A stretch of DNA of 64,000 bases from Streptomyces sp. NBC_01381. GTDB taxonomy: Bacteria > Actinomycetota > Actinomycetes > Streptomycetales > Streptomycetaceae. This document shows positions 1 through 8,773 of the stretch, piece by piece (positions within the stretch are counted from its first letter, which is position 1; every line of letters begins with the position of its first letter). The notes beneath the pieces were generated by a model that was not told where the DNA came from, ran no database searches, and saw only the letters and a list, made by a program, of their open reading frames with translations. The position numbers were made by a program, and so were the translations under genes. The stretch is taken from positions 1,798,001 to 1,862,000 of the forward strand of contig NZ_JAPEPI010000002.1 in NCBI RefSeq assembly GCF_026340305.1. Direction: 5' to 3'.

Positions 1-895
1 CAAGGTGGCGGGATCGCCCATACCCGGCGGCAAGGTGAAGGGCCTGTGCACCACCACGCGCGCGCGGGGCCACGCGTACCGCATGACGCCGGACATCTAT
101 CAGAACCCGAACAAGGTCTACCAGGCGCAGGGCAAGGACCTGCTGATCTACACGGTCAACCAGGCGTCCTGGTACGAGTACATCACCGAGTGGCGCTTCT
201 CCTCGGACGGCACCATCACCTCCAACGTCGGCGCCACCGGCAGCCTCTCGCCCGGCGACTTCGACGGCACGGACGGCAAGGGCTGGCCCATCGGCAAGGG
301 CGCACGCGACTACGCCGAGAGCCACAGCCACAACGTCTCCTGGCGGCTCAACTTCGGCCTGGACGGCTCCCCGAAGTCGAAGGTCGAGCAGTACGACTCC
401 AAGGTGACGCCGCCCACCGGGAACGGGAAGCCGAAGACGAAGACGACGCGTACGCCCATCACCAAGGAACTCATCGGTGACATCAAGGGCATGCGCTGGT
501 GGCGCGTGGTGAGCACGGCGGGCAAGAACGAGGACGGACATCCCCGTTCGTACGAGATCGTGCCCGGCCACAGCGTCAAGCACCCCGGCCGCAACTACAG
601 CAACCACGACGTGTACTTCACCGAGTACAAGAAGTGCGAGAAGTACACCAGCGACAATCTGTCCGAGAACTGCGGTCCCAAGAGCGTCGACAAGTGGGTG
701 AACGGCGAGACCCTGAAGCACCCCGTCACCTGGGTCAACGTCGGCTTCCACCACATCGCACGGGACGAGGACCAGCAGCCCATGCCGGTCCACTGGCAGG
801 GCTTCTCGCTGGCCCCGCGCGACGTGACCGCTATGAATCCGCTCACTCCCGCTGACCTCGCCGACCAGAACGGCAATACAGAAGGCGGTAGTTGA
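1..895 (+). CDS. Copper amine oxidase, C-terminal part (5' end outside window)
   Basis: The frame is open to the left edge, so only the last ~297 residues are present. The visible part matches the C-terminal catalytic beta-sandwich of copper amine oxidases, which oxidise primary amines to aldehydes with topaquinone and Cu(II). Counting from the GTG at 5, a WYEY motif (Tyr57) sits where the topaquinone Tyr of NY(D/E) lies and is followed by a W-R-F..DG-I strand. HSH at 107-109 fits the paired copper His. An HHIARDED stretch near 248, followed by PMP, fits the third His. The Asn normally before the cofactor Tyr is Trp here, so activity is uncertain. The next gene is 103 nt downstream on the same strand. 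Confidence 0.8.
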   Translation, partial: KVAGSPIPGGKVKGLCTTTRARGHAYRMTPDIYQNPNKVYQAQGKDLLIYTVNQASWYEYITEWRFSSDGTITSNVGATGSLSPGDFDGTDGKGWPIGKGARDYAESHSHNVSWRLNFGLDGSPKSKVEQYDSKVTPPTGNGKPKTKTTRTPITKELIGDIKGMRWWRVVSTAGKNEDGHPRSYEIVPGHSVKHPGRNYSNHDVYFTEYKKCEKYTSDNLSENCGPKSVDKWVNGETLKHPVTWVNVGFHHIARDEDQQPMPVHWQGFSLAPRDVTAMNPLTPADLADQNGNTEGGS

Positions 896-998
896 GAAAG
901 CACCCTCCCCATCCTGCTGCACCGGCCGCCGCTCCCGGAGTACCCTTCCTTGATCGTTGAACGGGGGAGTGCTCGGGGGAGCGGAAGGGGTGCGCTGG

Positions 999-2240
999 GT
1001 GAGCTCGGGAGGGCGGGAACTGCCCCCTGGTGACGAGGGTCACGAGGGGGGTTCCGCGGACGGCCCGCCCGGAGCGGTGTCCTTGGCGCGGCCGATGGAG
1101 ATGGGATCTCAGATCGGACCCGAACTGGACTGGGGCGCCGACGCCTGGCGCGAGGTGCGTACGCGCGCCCAGCGCGCCGGGCGGGCCTACATCTGGCTGA
1201 ACCTCGTGGAGCAGCGGCTGCGTGCCGTCGTGGCCGCTGTGCTCCGTCCCATCTACGAACCCGTCCACGCCGACGACTGGGTGGTCGCGGCCGCGGGGCC
1301 CGCGGGACAGGAGTGGGTGCAGCGCGCCGTCGCCGTACGCGAAGTGAGCCGCCGCAAGGGCTACTTGCTCGACCCGGCCGACGACAACGTGCTCAGTTTC
1401 CTCACGCTGCCCCAGCTGCGCGAGCTGATGGTGCAGCACTGGCCGTGCTTCGAGCCCTACTTCGACGACCGCCGCGACGTCGAACTGGCCCTGGACGAAC
1501 TGGAAGTCACCCGGAACGTCGTATCGCGCAACCGCGCCCTGTCCGAGGCGGTGCTCGCCCAGGCGGAGCGTGCGTCGTCCAGGCTTCTGGACATACTCGG
1601 CGCGGGCACCGACGCGCCGTCCGCGCGCCGGCTGCCCGTGGACGCCGTGGAGTCCCTGGTCGGCGACCGGTACGCCGATGTGGTGGGCGTGTACTCGGAC
1701 CGGGTGCGGCTCCTCACCCAGTTCCCGGCCGAGGACATCTTTGGCGGGGCGAGGCGCCTCGACGCGATCGGGATAGGCCTGAACCTCCTGGTGCAGAACT
1801 TCTCGGGCCGCCGTCTGGTGCGGCTCGCGGAGTCCGGCTGCCGGGTGCGGCTGCTCTTCCTCAACCCGGCGAGCAGCGCGGTCCGGCGCAGGGAGCGCGA
1901 GCTCGGCCTGAAGAAGGGCGAGCTGAGCCGCTCCGTCGAGATGAACATCCTGCACATGCGCCGGGTGCGGGCCCGGCTTCGCGACCCGGGGGCCTTCGAG
2001 ATCCAGGTCTTCGACGAGACGCCGCGCTTCACCGCCTATCTGGTCGACGGGGACGGCGCGGACGGTGTCGCGGTCGTCCAGTCGTATCTGCGCAGGACGC
2101 GGGGGATGGAGGCGCCGGTGCTCGTGCTGCGCGGCGGGCGCCGGGTGGTGAAAGCGGGCGATCCGGGCGAAAGCGGACTCTTCGAGACGTACCGGGAGGA
2201 GTTCGAACTGGCGTGGGCGGACTCGCGGCCGGTCTCCTGA
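999..2240 (+). CDS. SAV2148-type HEPN-domain protein
   Basis: The 413-residue protein is a soluble, Streptomyces-conserved family whose role is not established. Its alpha-helical N-terminal half carries R141-x5-H147 (RELMVQH), which fits the RX4-6H signature of HEPN domains; many of these are RNases. The C-terminal third (about 235-400) has alternating beta/alpha segments with a RLLFLNP strand, resembling the PLD-like sensor domains at the ends of some actinobacterial regulators; that part is inference. GTG at 999 was chosen because family members, as I remember them, begin with the same VSSGG segment. An in-frame ATG at about 1095 (MEMGSQ) is an alternative. Confidence 0.75.
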   Translation: MSSGGRELPPGDEGHEGGSADGPPGAVSLARPMEMGSQIGPELDWGADAWREVRTRAQRAGRAYIWLNLVEQRLRAVVAAVLRPIYEPVHADDWVVAAAGPAGQEWVQRAVAVREVSRRKGYLLDPADDNVLSFLTLPQLRELMVQHWPCFEPYFDDRRDVELALDELEVTRNVVSRNRALSEAVLAQAERASSRLLDILGAGTDAPSARRLPVDAVESLVGDRYADVVGVYSDRVRLLTQFPAEDIFGGARRLDAIGIGLNLLVQNFSGRRLVRLAESGCRVRLLFLNPASSAVRRRERELGLKKGELSRSVEMNILHMRRVRARLRDPGAFEIQVFDETPRFTAYLVDGDGADGVAVVQSYLRRTRGMEAPVLVLRGGRRVVKAGDPGESGLFETYREEFELAWADSRPVS

Positions 2241-2352
2241 TCCGCCGAGCAGCCACGGTGCGCCGCCAAGCGGAACGCGCCCCTCTGATTGTCAGTGGCG
2301 CGTGGGATCGTGGTGGTCATTGGGGGAACGCACCACAGAGAAGGGGGCGGCC

Positions 2353-3078
2353 ATGGGCTGGCACCGGGAGCTGCTGATCGGTTTCGACCTGGAGACGACA
2401 GGGACGGATCCGAGCGAGGCACGCATCGTCACGGGGGCGGTGATCGAGGTCAGGGCCGGCGAGGTGCTCGGACGCAGGGAGTGGCTCGCGGATCCGGGGG
2501 TGGAGATCCCCGAGGACGCGGTGGCGGTCCACGGCATCTCGAACGAACGGGCGGCGACGGACGGCAGACCGGCCGCGGAGGTCGCCGACGCGATCGCGGG
2601 CGTCCTCACTTCGTACTGGCAGACGGGCGTGCCGGTGGTCGCCTACAACGCGACGTTCGATCTGAGCCTGCTCTCCGCGGAGCTGCGGCGGCACGGTCTG
2701 CCCTCGCTGCGTGAGCGGCTTGGCGGATCGGAGCCCGCACCGGTCATCGACCCGTACACGATCGACCGCTCGGTCGAGCGCTACCGCAAGGGCAAGCGCA
2801 ACCTCGAAGCGGTCTGTACGGAGTACGGCGTGCTCCTGGAGTCGGCGCACGACGCCACATCGGACGCCCTGGCCGCGGCGCGGCTCGCCATCGCGATAGC
2901 CGGCCGCCACCCCAAGCTGGCGGCTTTCGGCCCGGCGGAGCTGCACCGCCGCCAGATCGAGTGGTACGCGGAGTGGGCGGCGGACTTCCAGAACTTCCTG
3001 CGCCGCAAGGGCAATGCGGACGCGGTGGTGGACGGCACCTGGCCGCTGCGCGAGGAGTTCAGCACGTCCGGCGTGTGA
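2353..3078 (+). CDS. DEDDh-family 3'-5' exonuclease (DnaQ-like)
   Basis: The 241-residue protein has the exonuclease fold of the DNA polymerase III epsilon family. Motif ExoI is FDLETTGTD near the N-terminus, ExoII is in VAYNATFDLSLL around residue 100, and ExoIII is HDATSDALAA with a His five residues before the last Asp, so it belongs to the DEDDh class. It probably trims single-stranded DNA or RNA ends using two metal ions. It stands alone without a polymerase, so it is not necessarily a replication proofreader. ATG 2353 follows a strong AGAAGGGGG ribosome binding site. The frame is open further upstream but lacks a comparable site. Confidence 0.9.
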   Translation: MGWHRELLIGFDLETTGTDPSEARIVTGAVIEVRAGEVLGRREWLADPGVEIPEDAVAVHGISNERAATDGRPAAEVADAIAGVLTSYWQTGVPVVAYNATFDLSLLSAELRRHGLPSLRERLGGSEPAPVIDPYTIDRSVERYRKGKRNLEAVCTEYGVLLESAHDATSDALAAARLAIAIAGRHPKLAAFGPAELHRRQIEWYAEWAADFQNFLRRKGNADAVVDGTWPLREEFSTSGV

Positions 3079-3105
3079 GAGCGGCGTCCGGGGGCGAGCG
3101 GAAGC

Positions 3106-3960
3106 TCAGAAGGGATACCACCGCACGGCTGAGTCCCCGTCACGCAGCGAGGCGACGCGGCGCCGGAACTCGGCCAGGGCCTTCGGATTGGCCGGCGCGT
3201 GCTGGGCGACCCACGCACAGCTCGCCGTCTCCCGGGCTCCCCGGAGCACCGCGCACCCTTCCCACTCCCGTACGTCCCACCCGTACTCGGCGACGAACCC
3301 GTCGTACGCATCGGCGGGCAGTCCGTACCGGTCGCGGGAGAGCGCCATCACCACCAGGTCGTGCTCCCGCAGATCGGAGGAGAAGGTCTCCAGGTCCGCG
3401 AGGACCGGCCCTTCGGGGCCCACGAGGACGTTGCGGGGCAGCGCGTCCCCGTGGATGGGTCCTGGCGGCAGCTGCGGGGTGAGCGCGGCTGCGGCCGCGG
3501 CGAAGCCGTCCCGCCGCTCCCGCAGATAGTCCGCGTCCTCGCGGTCGATCGCTGGACCGGCGAGCCGCAGCCATCGCTCGACACCGCCGAGCAGCTCGCG
3601 GCGCGGCAGTTCGAAGGAGGGGGAGGGCAGTGCGTGCACAAGGCGCAGCAGTGCGGCGAGGTCGCGCGGCTCGGCGGGCCGGGCGGCCGGCGGAAGCCGG
3701 TGCCAGAGCGTCACCGGATGACCGTCCACCAGGCGGGGTTGGCCCTCCGCCGCCCGGACCGCCGGCACACCGGACTCCTCGAGCCACTGGGCGACGCGCA
3801 GTTCACGCCGCGCGCGGTCGAGCAGCTCGGGGGCGGCGCGGCCGACCTTGACGACCAGCTCGCCGCTGCCGAACACCGCGTTCTCGCCGAGGGCGAGCAG
3901 CTCGGCGTCCCGTTCCAGACCCGCCGCGCCCAGTACGTCCCGTGCCCGTGCCTCGTCCAT
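3106..3960 (-). CDS. Aminoglycoside phosphotransferase-fold (APH) small-molecule kinase
   Basis: The 284-residue cytosolic protein has the APH/choline kinase fold. The catalytic loop is IHGDALPRNVLV (Asp in HGD, Asn six residues on) and the metal-binding DLE follows about 15 residues later. The N-lobe lysine is probably in the ELVVKVGR strand. Family members phosphorylate aminoglycosides, homoserine, choline and many other hydroxyl compounds, so the substrate cannot be named from sequence and resistance should not be assumed. It is convergent with the exonuclease gene (27 nt apart) and divergent from the ABC importer. Confidence 0.85.
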   Translation of the reverse strand: MDEARARDVLGAAGLERDAELLALGENAVFGSGELVVKVGRAAPELLDRARRELRVAQWLEESGVPAVRAAEGQPRLVDGHPVTLWHRLPPAARPAEPRDLAALLRLVHALPSPSFELPRRELLGGVERWLRLAGPAIDREDADYLRERRDGFAAAAAALTPQLPPGPIHGDALPRNVLVGPEGPVLADLETFSSDLREHDLVVMALSRDRYGLPADAYDGFVAEYGWDVREWEGCAVLRGARETASCAWVAQHAPANPKALAEFRRRVASLRDGDSAVRWYPF

Positions 3961-4057
3961 CCACTGCCTCCCGCACCACGTGCCTCGTTCGCCGACAGTC
4001 TCGCATTCGCACTGGCCAAGTGGCGTGCGAGGGCGGCCCGTGAGCCCTGCGCACCTG

Positions 4058-4071
4058 CTTGACGTATCAAG
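4058..4071. promoter_or_regulatory. Inverted repeat upstream of sugar importer
   Basis: CTTGA-CGTA-TCAAG is a perfect 5-bp inverted repeat 73 nt before the importer start. It contains a TTGACG hexamer that could be the -35 box of the importer promoter. The -10 box 17 nt later (CACGAT) is poor. No regulator gene is adjacent, so any repressor acts in trans. Confidence 0.35.
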
Positions 4072-4143
4072 ATCCCCTCAGCACGATGACGGGGGCCGCC
4101 TGGGCGGCCATACCTCGATGAGCCGCCCAAAGGAGCCGATTCC

Positions 4144-5070
4144 GTGACATTGGCGACCGCAACGAAGCGGTCAGCGAAGAAGCGCGCACCCGGCCCCGGA
4201 CGGACGGACCACGGCGCCTGGTTCCTGGTGCTGCCCGCGCTGATCCCGATCCTGATCCTGAGCGTGGGCCCGCTGCTCTACGGCATCGCGCTCGCCTTCA
4301 CCGACTCCCAGTCGGGCCGCACCGAACCCACCCAGTGGGTCGGCGTCCTCAACTTCCAGGACCTGCTGCACGACACGCTGTTCTGGGACTCGTTCCGGAT
4401 CGGCCTGCTGTGGGCGTTCGGCGTCACCGTGCCGCAGTTCTTCCTCGCGCTCGGCCTTGCGCTCCTGCTCAACCAGCCGCTGCGGATGCGCTGGCTCGCG
4501 CGAGCCCTCGCGATCATCCCGTGGGCGATGCCCGAGGTGGTCGTCGGCATCATGTGGCGGCTCGTCTACCACCCGGACGCGGGCGTGCTCAACGAAACGC
4601 TCTCCAACTTCGGCCTGGGGGAAGGGAAGGACTGGCTGACGGGGACGGCCACCGCGCTCTTCGCCGTCATCGTCGTCGGGGTCTGGGCAGGCATGCCGCA
4701 GACCACCGTCGCGCTGCTCGCCGGACTGCAGAACACCCCGCGCGAACTGCACGAGGCCGCCGCGATGGACGGCGCCGGAGCCTGGCGGCGCTTCCGCACC
4801 GTCACCTGGCCGGCGATCAAGCCGATCGCCCTCGCCATCACGGCGCTCAACTTCATCTGGAACTTCAACTCCTTCGCCCTGGTCTATGTCCTTACCCAGG
4901 GCGGCCCCGGCGGCCGCACCCGCCTGCCCATGCTCTTCGCCTACGAAGAAGCCTTCCGCTACGGCCAGTTCGGCTATGCCGCGGCCATGGGCTGTGTGAT
5001 GGTCGCCGTGATCTCCGTGATCCTCGCCTTCTACCTCGTGGGCCGTCTGAAGGGAGGCGACGAGGCATGA
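4144..5070 (+). CDS. Carbohydrate ABC importer permease, MalF type
   Basis: The 308-residue inner-membrane protein has six predicted helices and the cytoplasmic EAA loop (EAAAMDGAGAWRRFRTVTWP, about residues 200-220) that docks the ATPase. The short N-terminal tail without extra helices is usual for actinobacterial CUT1 permeases. It starts with GTG and ends in an ATGA overlap with the second permease, so the two are translationally coupled. The operon has no ATPase gene; in Streptomyces a shared ATPase such as MsiK usually energises CUT1 importers. The sugar is unknown. Confidence 0.93.
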   Translation: MTLATATKRSAKKRAPGPGRTDHGAWFLVLPALIPILILSVGPLLYGIALAFTDSQSGRTEPTQWVGVLNFQDLLHDTLFWDSFRIGLLWAFGVTVPQFFLALGLALLLNQPLRMRWLARALAIIPWAMPEVVVGIMWRLVYHPDAGVLNETLSNFGLGEGKDWLTGTATALFAVIVVGVWAGMPQTTVALLAGLQNTPRELHEAAAMDGAGAWRRFRTVTWPAIKPIALAITALNFIWNFNSFALVYVLTQGGPGGRTRLPMLFAYEEAFRYGQFGYAAAMGCVMVAVISVILAFYLVGRLKGGDEA

Positions 5071-5903
5071 TGCGTACGAAGAAGACGACGCGCGCCGCGC
5101 AGTACGCGGCGCTTGCCGCCTATCTGGTCTTCCTCGCCTTCCCGTTCCTCTGGCTGATCTCCACGGCCTTCAAGCCCGCGCGGGAACTGGGCAGTCTGCA
5201 CCCCACCTGGATCCCCAAGGACCCGACCCTGGAGAACTTCCGGCAGGCCTTCGACGAGCAGCCGCTCCTCCAGGCCGCGGGCAACTCCCTGATCGCGGCG
5301 CTCAGCGCGTCCCTGATCGCGGTCGTCATCGCGACCCCCATGGCGTACGTCATGGCGCGGCACCGCAATCGCGTCTCCAAGGCGGCGACGGGCTGGGTGG
5401 TGATCAGCCAGGCGTTCCCGTTCGTCCTGATCATCATTCCGCTCTTCCTGATCCTGAAGAACCTGCACCTGATCAACTCGCTGCTCGGCCTGATCATGGT
5501 GTACGTGGTGTGGTCGCTGCCCTTCGCGCTGTGGATGCTCGTCGGGTATGTCCGCGCCGTACCCGCCGAGTTGGAGGAGGCGGCCGCCGTGGACGGCGCG
5601 AGCAAGGTGCGTACGTTCGTCTCGGTCGTCGCGCCGCTGCTCGCGCCCGGCATCGTGGCCACGGCGATGTTCGCCTTCATCACCGCATGGAACGAGTTCT
5701 TCTTCGCACTCGTCCTGCTCAAGACCCCGGAGAAGCAGACCTTGCCGGTCATCCTCAACCGCTTCATCGGCACGGAGGGCGTCGCCGACCTCGGCCCGCT
5801 CGCCGCGGCGGCGTTCCTCGCGACCATCCCCTCCCTCGTCATCTTCGCGATCATCCAGAAGCGGATCACGGGCGGCATGCTGGCAGGGGCGGTGAAGGCC
5901 TGA
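5067..5903 (+). CDS. Carbohydrate ABC importer permease, MalG type
   Basis: The 278-residue second permease subunit has six predicted membrane segments. Its EAA motif is EEAAAVDGASKVRTFVSVVA at about residues 170-190, and it has the typical WNEFFFALVLL segment after it. ATG 5067 overlaps the stop of the preceding permease (ATGA), and its own stop overlaps the lipoprotein start (TGATG), so all three genes are coupled. It forms the heterodimeric channel with the upstream subunit. Confidence 0.93.
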   Translation: MMRTKKTTRAAQYAALAAYLVFLAFPFLWLISTAFKPARELGSLHPTWIPKDPTLENFRQAFDEQPLLQAAGNSLIAALSASLIAVVIATPMAYVMARHRNRVSKAATGWVVISQAFPFVLIIIPLFLILKNLHLINSLLGLIMVYVVWSLPFALWMLVGYVRAVPAELEEAAAVDGASKVRTFVSVVAPLLAPGIVATAMFAFITAWNEFFFALVLLKTPEKQTLPVILNRFIGTEGVADLGPLAAAAFLATIPSLVIFAIIQKRITGGMLAGAVKA

Positions 5904-7210
5904 TGCGCACGGCAGCACGCCTCGGCCCACGCCTGGTGACCGCGGCCGCCACCGCCCTCGCGCTGCTGCTCACCGGCTGCAGCGGTGATTCCGGGGACGA
6001 CGACGGGAAGATCACCCTTCAGTTCCAGTCCCTGGCCTGGCAGAAGGAGTCCGTCGACGCCAACAAGGCGCTCGTCAAGGAGTGGAACGCCACCCATCCG
6101 GACGTCAAGGTCGAGTACGTCCAGGGCAGTTGGGACAGCGTTCACGACCAGCTGCTCACCTCCTTCGAGGGCGGCGAGGCGCCGGACATCATCCATGACG
6201 CGTCGGACGACCTCGCCGACTTCGCGTACGGCGGCTACCTCGCGGACATCGGCGACCTGCTCCCCGCGCGCCTCAAGTCCGACATCCCGAAGCGCAGTTG
6301 GGAGACGACGACGTTCGGGGGCAAGGTCTACGGAGTGCCGTTCTTGCAGGAACCGCGCGTCCTGATCGCCAACGCGAAGTGGCTCAAGAAGTCGGGCGTA
6401 CGGATCCCCACGCCGGAGAAGCCGTGGAGCTGGGAGGAGTTCCGGGCGGTCACCAAGGAGCTCGGTGACGGCACGGACGGGAAGTACGGCGTCGCCTGGC
6501 CGCTCAAGGAGCCGGTCTCCGCGACGCTCAACCTCTCGCTCTCGACCGGCGGGAAGATGTTCCACCGGGGCGCGGACGGCAAGGTCGACGTCCGATTCGA
6601 CGAGGCCGACGAGATCATGCCGCGCACGGTCCACGACCAGGTCGACAACGACAAGAGCGCGTCGGGCACGACTCTCGGCATGGGCGGCTCCGACACCCTG
6701 CCCGGCTTCTTCGGCGGCAAGTACGCGATGGTCCCGCTCGGCTTCTCCTACCGTCAGCAGATCGTCCAGCAGGCACCCAAGGGCTTCGACTGGCAGGTCC
6801 TTCCCGCCCCGGCCGGCGCGGAGGGGCTCGCGCAGGGCGTCAGCCCGCAGACCCTGTCCGTCTCCGAGGACAGCCCGCACAAGAAGGAGGCGGCCGAGTT
6901 CATCGACTTCTTCCTGCAGCCGGACAACATGGTGAAACTCGCGCGCGGCGACTGGATGCTGCCGACGGGCACGGAGGCGCTGAAGGACCCCGCCCTGCGT
7001 ACGAAGAAGGACGACTGGGCCGCGGGCACGGCCCTCGCCGAGGATCTGCGACCGGCACCGGCGCAGTCCGTGCGGGGCTACCCGGAGTGGAAGGACAAGG
7101 TGGCCACCCCGGCGCTCCAGGAGTACTACAGCGGGGCGATCGGCCTGGACGAACTGCGCAAACGCCTGGTGAAGGACGGCAACTTGGTGCTTGCGCGGTA
7201 TCAGAGGTAA
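5903..7210 (+). CDS. Sugar-binding lipoprotein of the ABC importer
   Basis: The 435-residue extracellular solute-binding protein begins with a lipoprotein signal peptide; the lipobox LLLTGC places the lipidated Cys at residue 26. The body has the family 1 (MalE-like) pattern, including APDIIHDAS and the PKGFDWQVLPAPAG region. It is anchored outside the membrane and delivers a sugar to the two permeases encoded just upstream. Placing the binding protein last in the operon is less common than placing it first. The ligand cannot be told from sequence. Confidence 0.93.
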   Translation: MRTAARLGPRLVTAAATALALLLTGCSGDSGDDDGKITLQFQSLAWQKESVDANKALVKEWNATHPDVKVEYVQGSWDSVHDQLLTSFEGGEAPDIIHDASDDLADFAYGGYLADIGDLLPARLKSDIPKRSWETTTFGGKVYGVPFLQEPRVLIANAKWLKKSGVRIPTPEKPWSWEEFRAVTKELGDGTDGKYGVAWPLKEPVSATLNLSLSTGGKMFHRGADGKVDVRFDEADEIMPRTVHDQVDNDKSASGTTLGMGGSDTLPGFFGGKYAMVPLGFSYRQQIVQQAPKGFDWQVLPAPAGAEGLAQGVSPQTLSVSEDSPHKKEAAEFIDFFLQPDNMVKLARGDWMLPTGTEALKDPALRTKKDDWAAGTALAEDLRPAPAQSVRGYPEWKDKVATPALQEYYSGAIGLDELRKRLVKDGNLVLARYQR

Positions 7211-7215
7211 GCGCT

Positions 7216-7286
7216 GCGGGGAACTGGCTTCGGCTGCAGGTTCGTCGTGGCTGGTCGCGCAGTTCCCCGCGCCCCTTACGGGGCGC
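7216..7286. terminator. Double hairpin after the importer operon
   Basis: Two inverted repeats follow each other. GCGGGGAACTG (7216-7226) pairs perfectly with CAGTTCCCCGC (7260-7270). GCGCCCC-TTAC-GGGGCGC (7269-7286) forms a second tight stem. There is no U-run, which is normal for Streptomyces terminators. As I recall, the sequence type recurs between genes in Streptomyces genomes. Confidence 0.65.
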
Positions 7287-7324
7287 GGCACCGCCACGCG
7301 GAGCGGCACGGATATCGAGCAGTG

Positions 7325-7354
7325 TTGCACGAGACGTATCGTCTCGTTTAGAGT
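7325..7354 (+). promoter_or_regulatory. Promoter with embedded TetR-type operator, leaderless
   Basis: A -35 box TTGCAC (7325-7330) and a -10 box TAGAGT (7349-7354) are 18 nt apart. The spacer is filled by the perfect 19-bp palindrome ACGAGACGTATCGTCTCGT (7329-7347). The ATG at 7361 lies seven nt after the -10 box, where transcription should begin, so the mRNA is probably leaderless. A repressor on the palindrome would block both promoter boxes. No TetR-family gene lies in the window. Confidence 0.75.
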
Positions 7355-7360
7355 CGGTGC

Positions 7361-8581
7361 ATGACCTCACGCCAGCGTGCCCATATCGCCATGTTCTCCA
7401 TCGCCGCCCACGGGCACGTCAACCCGAGCCTCGAAGTGATCCGAGAGCTCGTCGCCCGTGGTCACCGCGTCACCTACGCCATCCCGCACCTCTTCGCCGA
7501 GAAGGTCGCAGAGACCGGCGCCGAGCCCGTCCTGTACATGACGACGCTGCCGGGCCCGGACGCCGATCCCGAGGCCTGGGGGACCGAACTGATCGACAAC
7601 ATCGAGCCGTTCCTCACCGAGGCGGTCGAGACGCTGCCCCAGCTGGCGGCGGCGTACGAAGGCGACGAGCCCGACCTCGTCCTGCACGACATCACCTCCT
7701 ATCCGGCGCGTGTCCTGGCCCGCCGCTGGGGCGTGCCCGAGGTCTCGCTCTCGCCGAACCTGGCGGCCTGGGACGGCTACGAGGAAGAGGTCGCCGAGCC
7801 CATGTACGCCGGGCTGAAGGCGTCCGAGCGGGGCCAGGCCTACTACGAGCGCTTCCACGCCTGGCTGGAGGCGAACGGGGTCACCCAGCACCCCGACCCT
7901 TTCGTCGGCCGCCCGCCCCGCTCGCTCGTGCTCATCCCCAAGGCGCTCCAGCCGAACGCCGACCGGGTCGACGAGAGCGTGCACACCTTCGTCGGCGCCT
8001 GCCAGGGCGACCGTGCGGCGCAGGGCGACTGGCAGCGGCCCGCGGACGCGGAGAAGGTGCTCCTGGTCTCGCTCGGCTCGTCCTTCACCAAGCAGCCGGG
8101 CTTCTACCGCGAGTGCATCGAGGCGTTCGGGGACCTGCCGGGCTGGCACGTGGTCCTGCAGATCGGCGCGCATGTCGACGCGGCCGAGCTGGGGGACGTA
8201 CCCGCGAACGTGGAGGTGCGCACCTGGGTTCCGCAGCTCGCGGTCCTCAAGCAGGCCGACGCCTTCATCACCCACGCCGGCGCGGGCGGCAGCCAGGAGG
8301 GCCTCGCCACGGCGACGCCGATGGTCGCGGTGCCGCAGGCCGCCGACCAGTTCGGCAACGCCGACATGCTGCAGGCTCTCGGCGTGGCCCGGCATCTGCC
8401 GATGGAGGGGGCCACCGCGGCCGCCCTGCGCGAGGCCGTGCTCACCCTTGTCGGGGACCCCGAAGTGGCGCGCAGGCTCGGCGAGGTGCAGGCCGGGATG
8501 GCCGGGGAGGGCGGTACGAAGATGGCGGCCGACCTCATCGAGGAGGAGCTGGCGAAGGCGCTGGAGCGTAACGCTCTGTGA
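7361..8581 (+). CDS. Macrolide glycosyltransferase, OleD/Mgt type
   Basis: The 406-residue GT-B enzyme has UDP-glycosyltransferase features: the catalytic His in FSIAAHGHVNPSL (about residue 18), the C-terminal donor-binding signature around THAGAGGSQEGLA, and DQFGNAD at about 330. It is very close in sequence to S. antibioticus OleD as I remember it, which adds glucose to the 2'-OH of macrolides and inactivates them. It is probably a cytosolic self-protection or resistance enzyme with broad acceptor range. It is a single-gene unit controlled by the operator upstream. No macrolide biosynthesis genes are nearby, so it more likely answers foreign macrolides. Confidence 0.93.
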   Translation: MTSRQRAHIAMFSIAAHGHVNPSLEVIRELVARGHRVTYAIPHLFAEKVAETGAEPVLYMTTLPGPDADPEAWGTELIDNIEPFLTEAVETLPQLAAAYEGDEPDLVLHDITSYPARVLARRWGVPEVSLSPNLAAWDGYEEEVAEPMYAGLKASERGQAYYERFHAWLEANGVTQHPDPFVGRPPRSLVLIPKALQPNADRVDESVHTFVGACQGDRAAQGDWQRPADAEKVLLVSLGSSFTKQPGFYRECIEAFGDLPGWHVVLQIGAHVDAAELGDVPANVEVRTWVPQLAVLKQADAFITHAGAGGSQEGLATATPMVAVPQAADQFGNADMLQALGVARHLPMEGATAAALREAVLTLVGDPEVARRLGEVQAGMAGEGGTKMAADLIEEELAKALERNAL

Positions 8582-8706
8582 AGCGTTTCGGTAACGCCCA
8601 GGTCATTCGATAACGCTCAGGTAACGCAGGGTTGTTCTGGTGGGGCCATTGACTCGCCCTGAAAGGTTGACCGTTACCCCCGGTGAAAGGTTGCACGGGC
8701 AGGTTC

Positions 8707-8736
8707 TTGTTCCTTGAACCAATCGCTTCTTAGCGT
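8707..8736 (+). promoter_or_regulatory. Candidate promoter of the CDP-alcohol phosphatidyltransferase gene
   Basis: TTGTTC (8707-8712) and TAGCGT (8731-8736) are 18 nt apart and 38 nt before the start codon. The preceding stretch 8582-8700 has no gene. It holds short direct repeats (GGTAACGC-like units near 8590-8627 and GAAAGGTTG twice near 8660-8692) that may be regulator sites. Confidence 0.45.
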
Positions 8737-8773
8737 GAGGTGAACTTTCCACGAACGCCAGGAAGTTGACCCC

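Noticed and set aside
3106..3960. Aminoglycoside resistance gene
   Set aside because: Only the general APH fold is supported; substrate-specific features of resistance kinases could not be identified.
5120..7330. A 736-codon minus-strand frame across the second permease and binding protein
   Set aside because: The plus-strand genes have lipobox, EAA loop and coupled starts, and the reverse frame has none of these.
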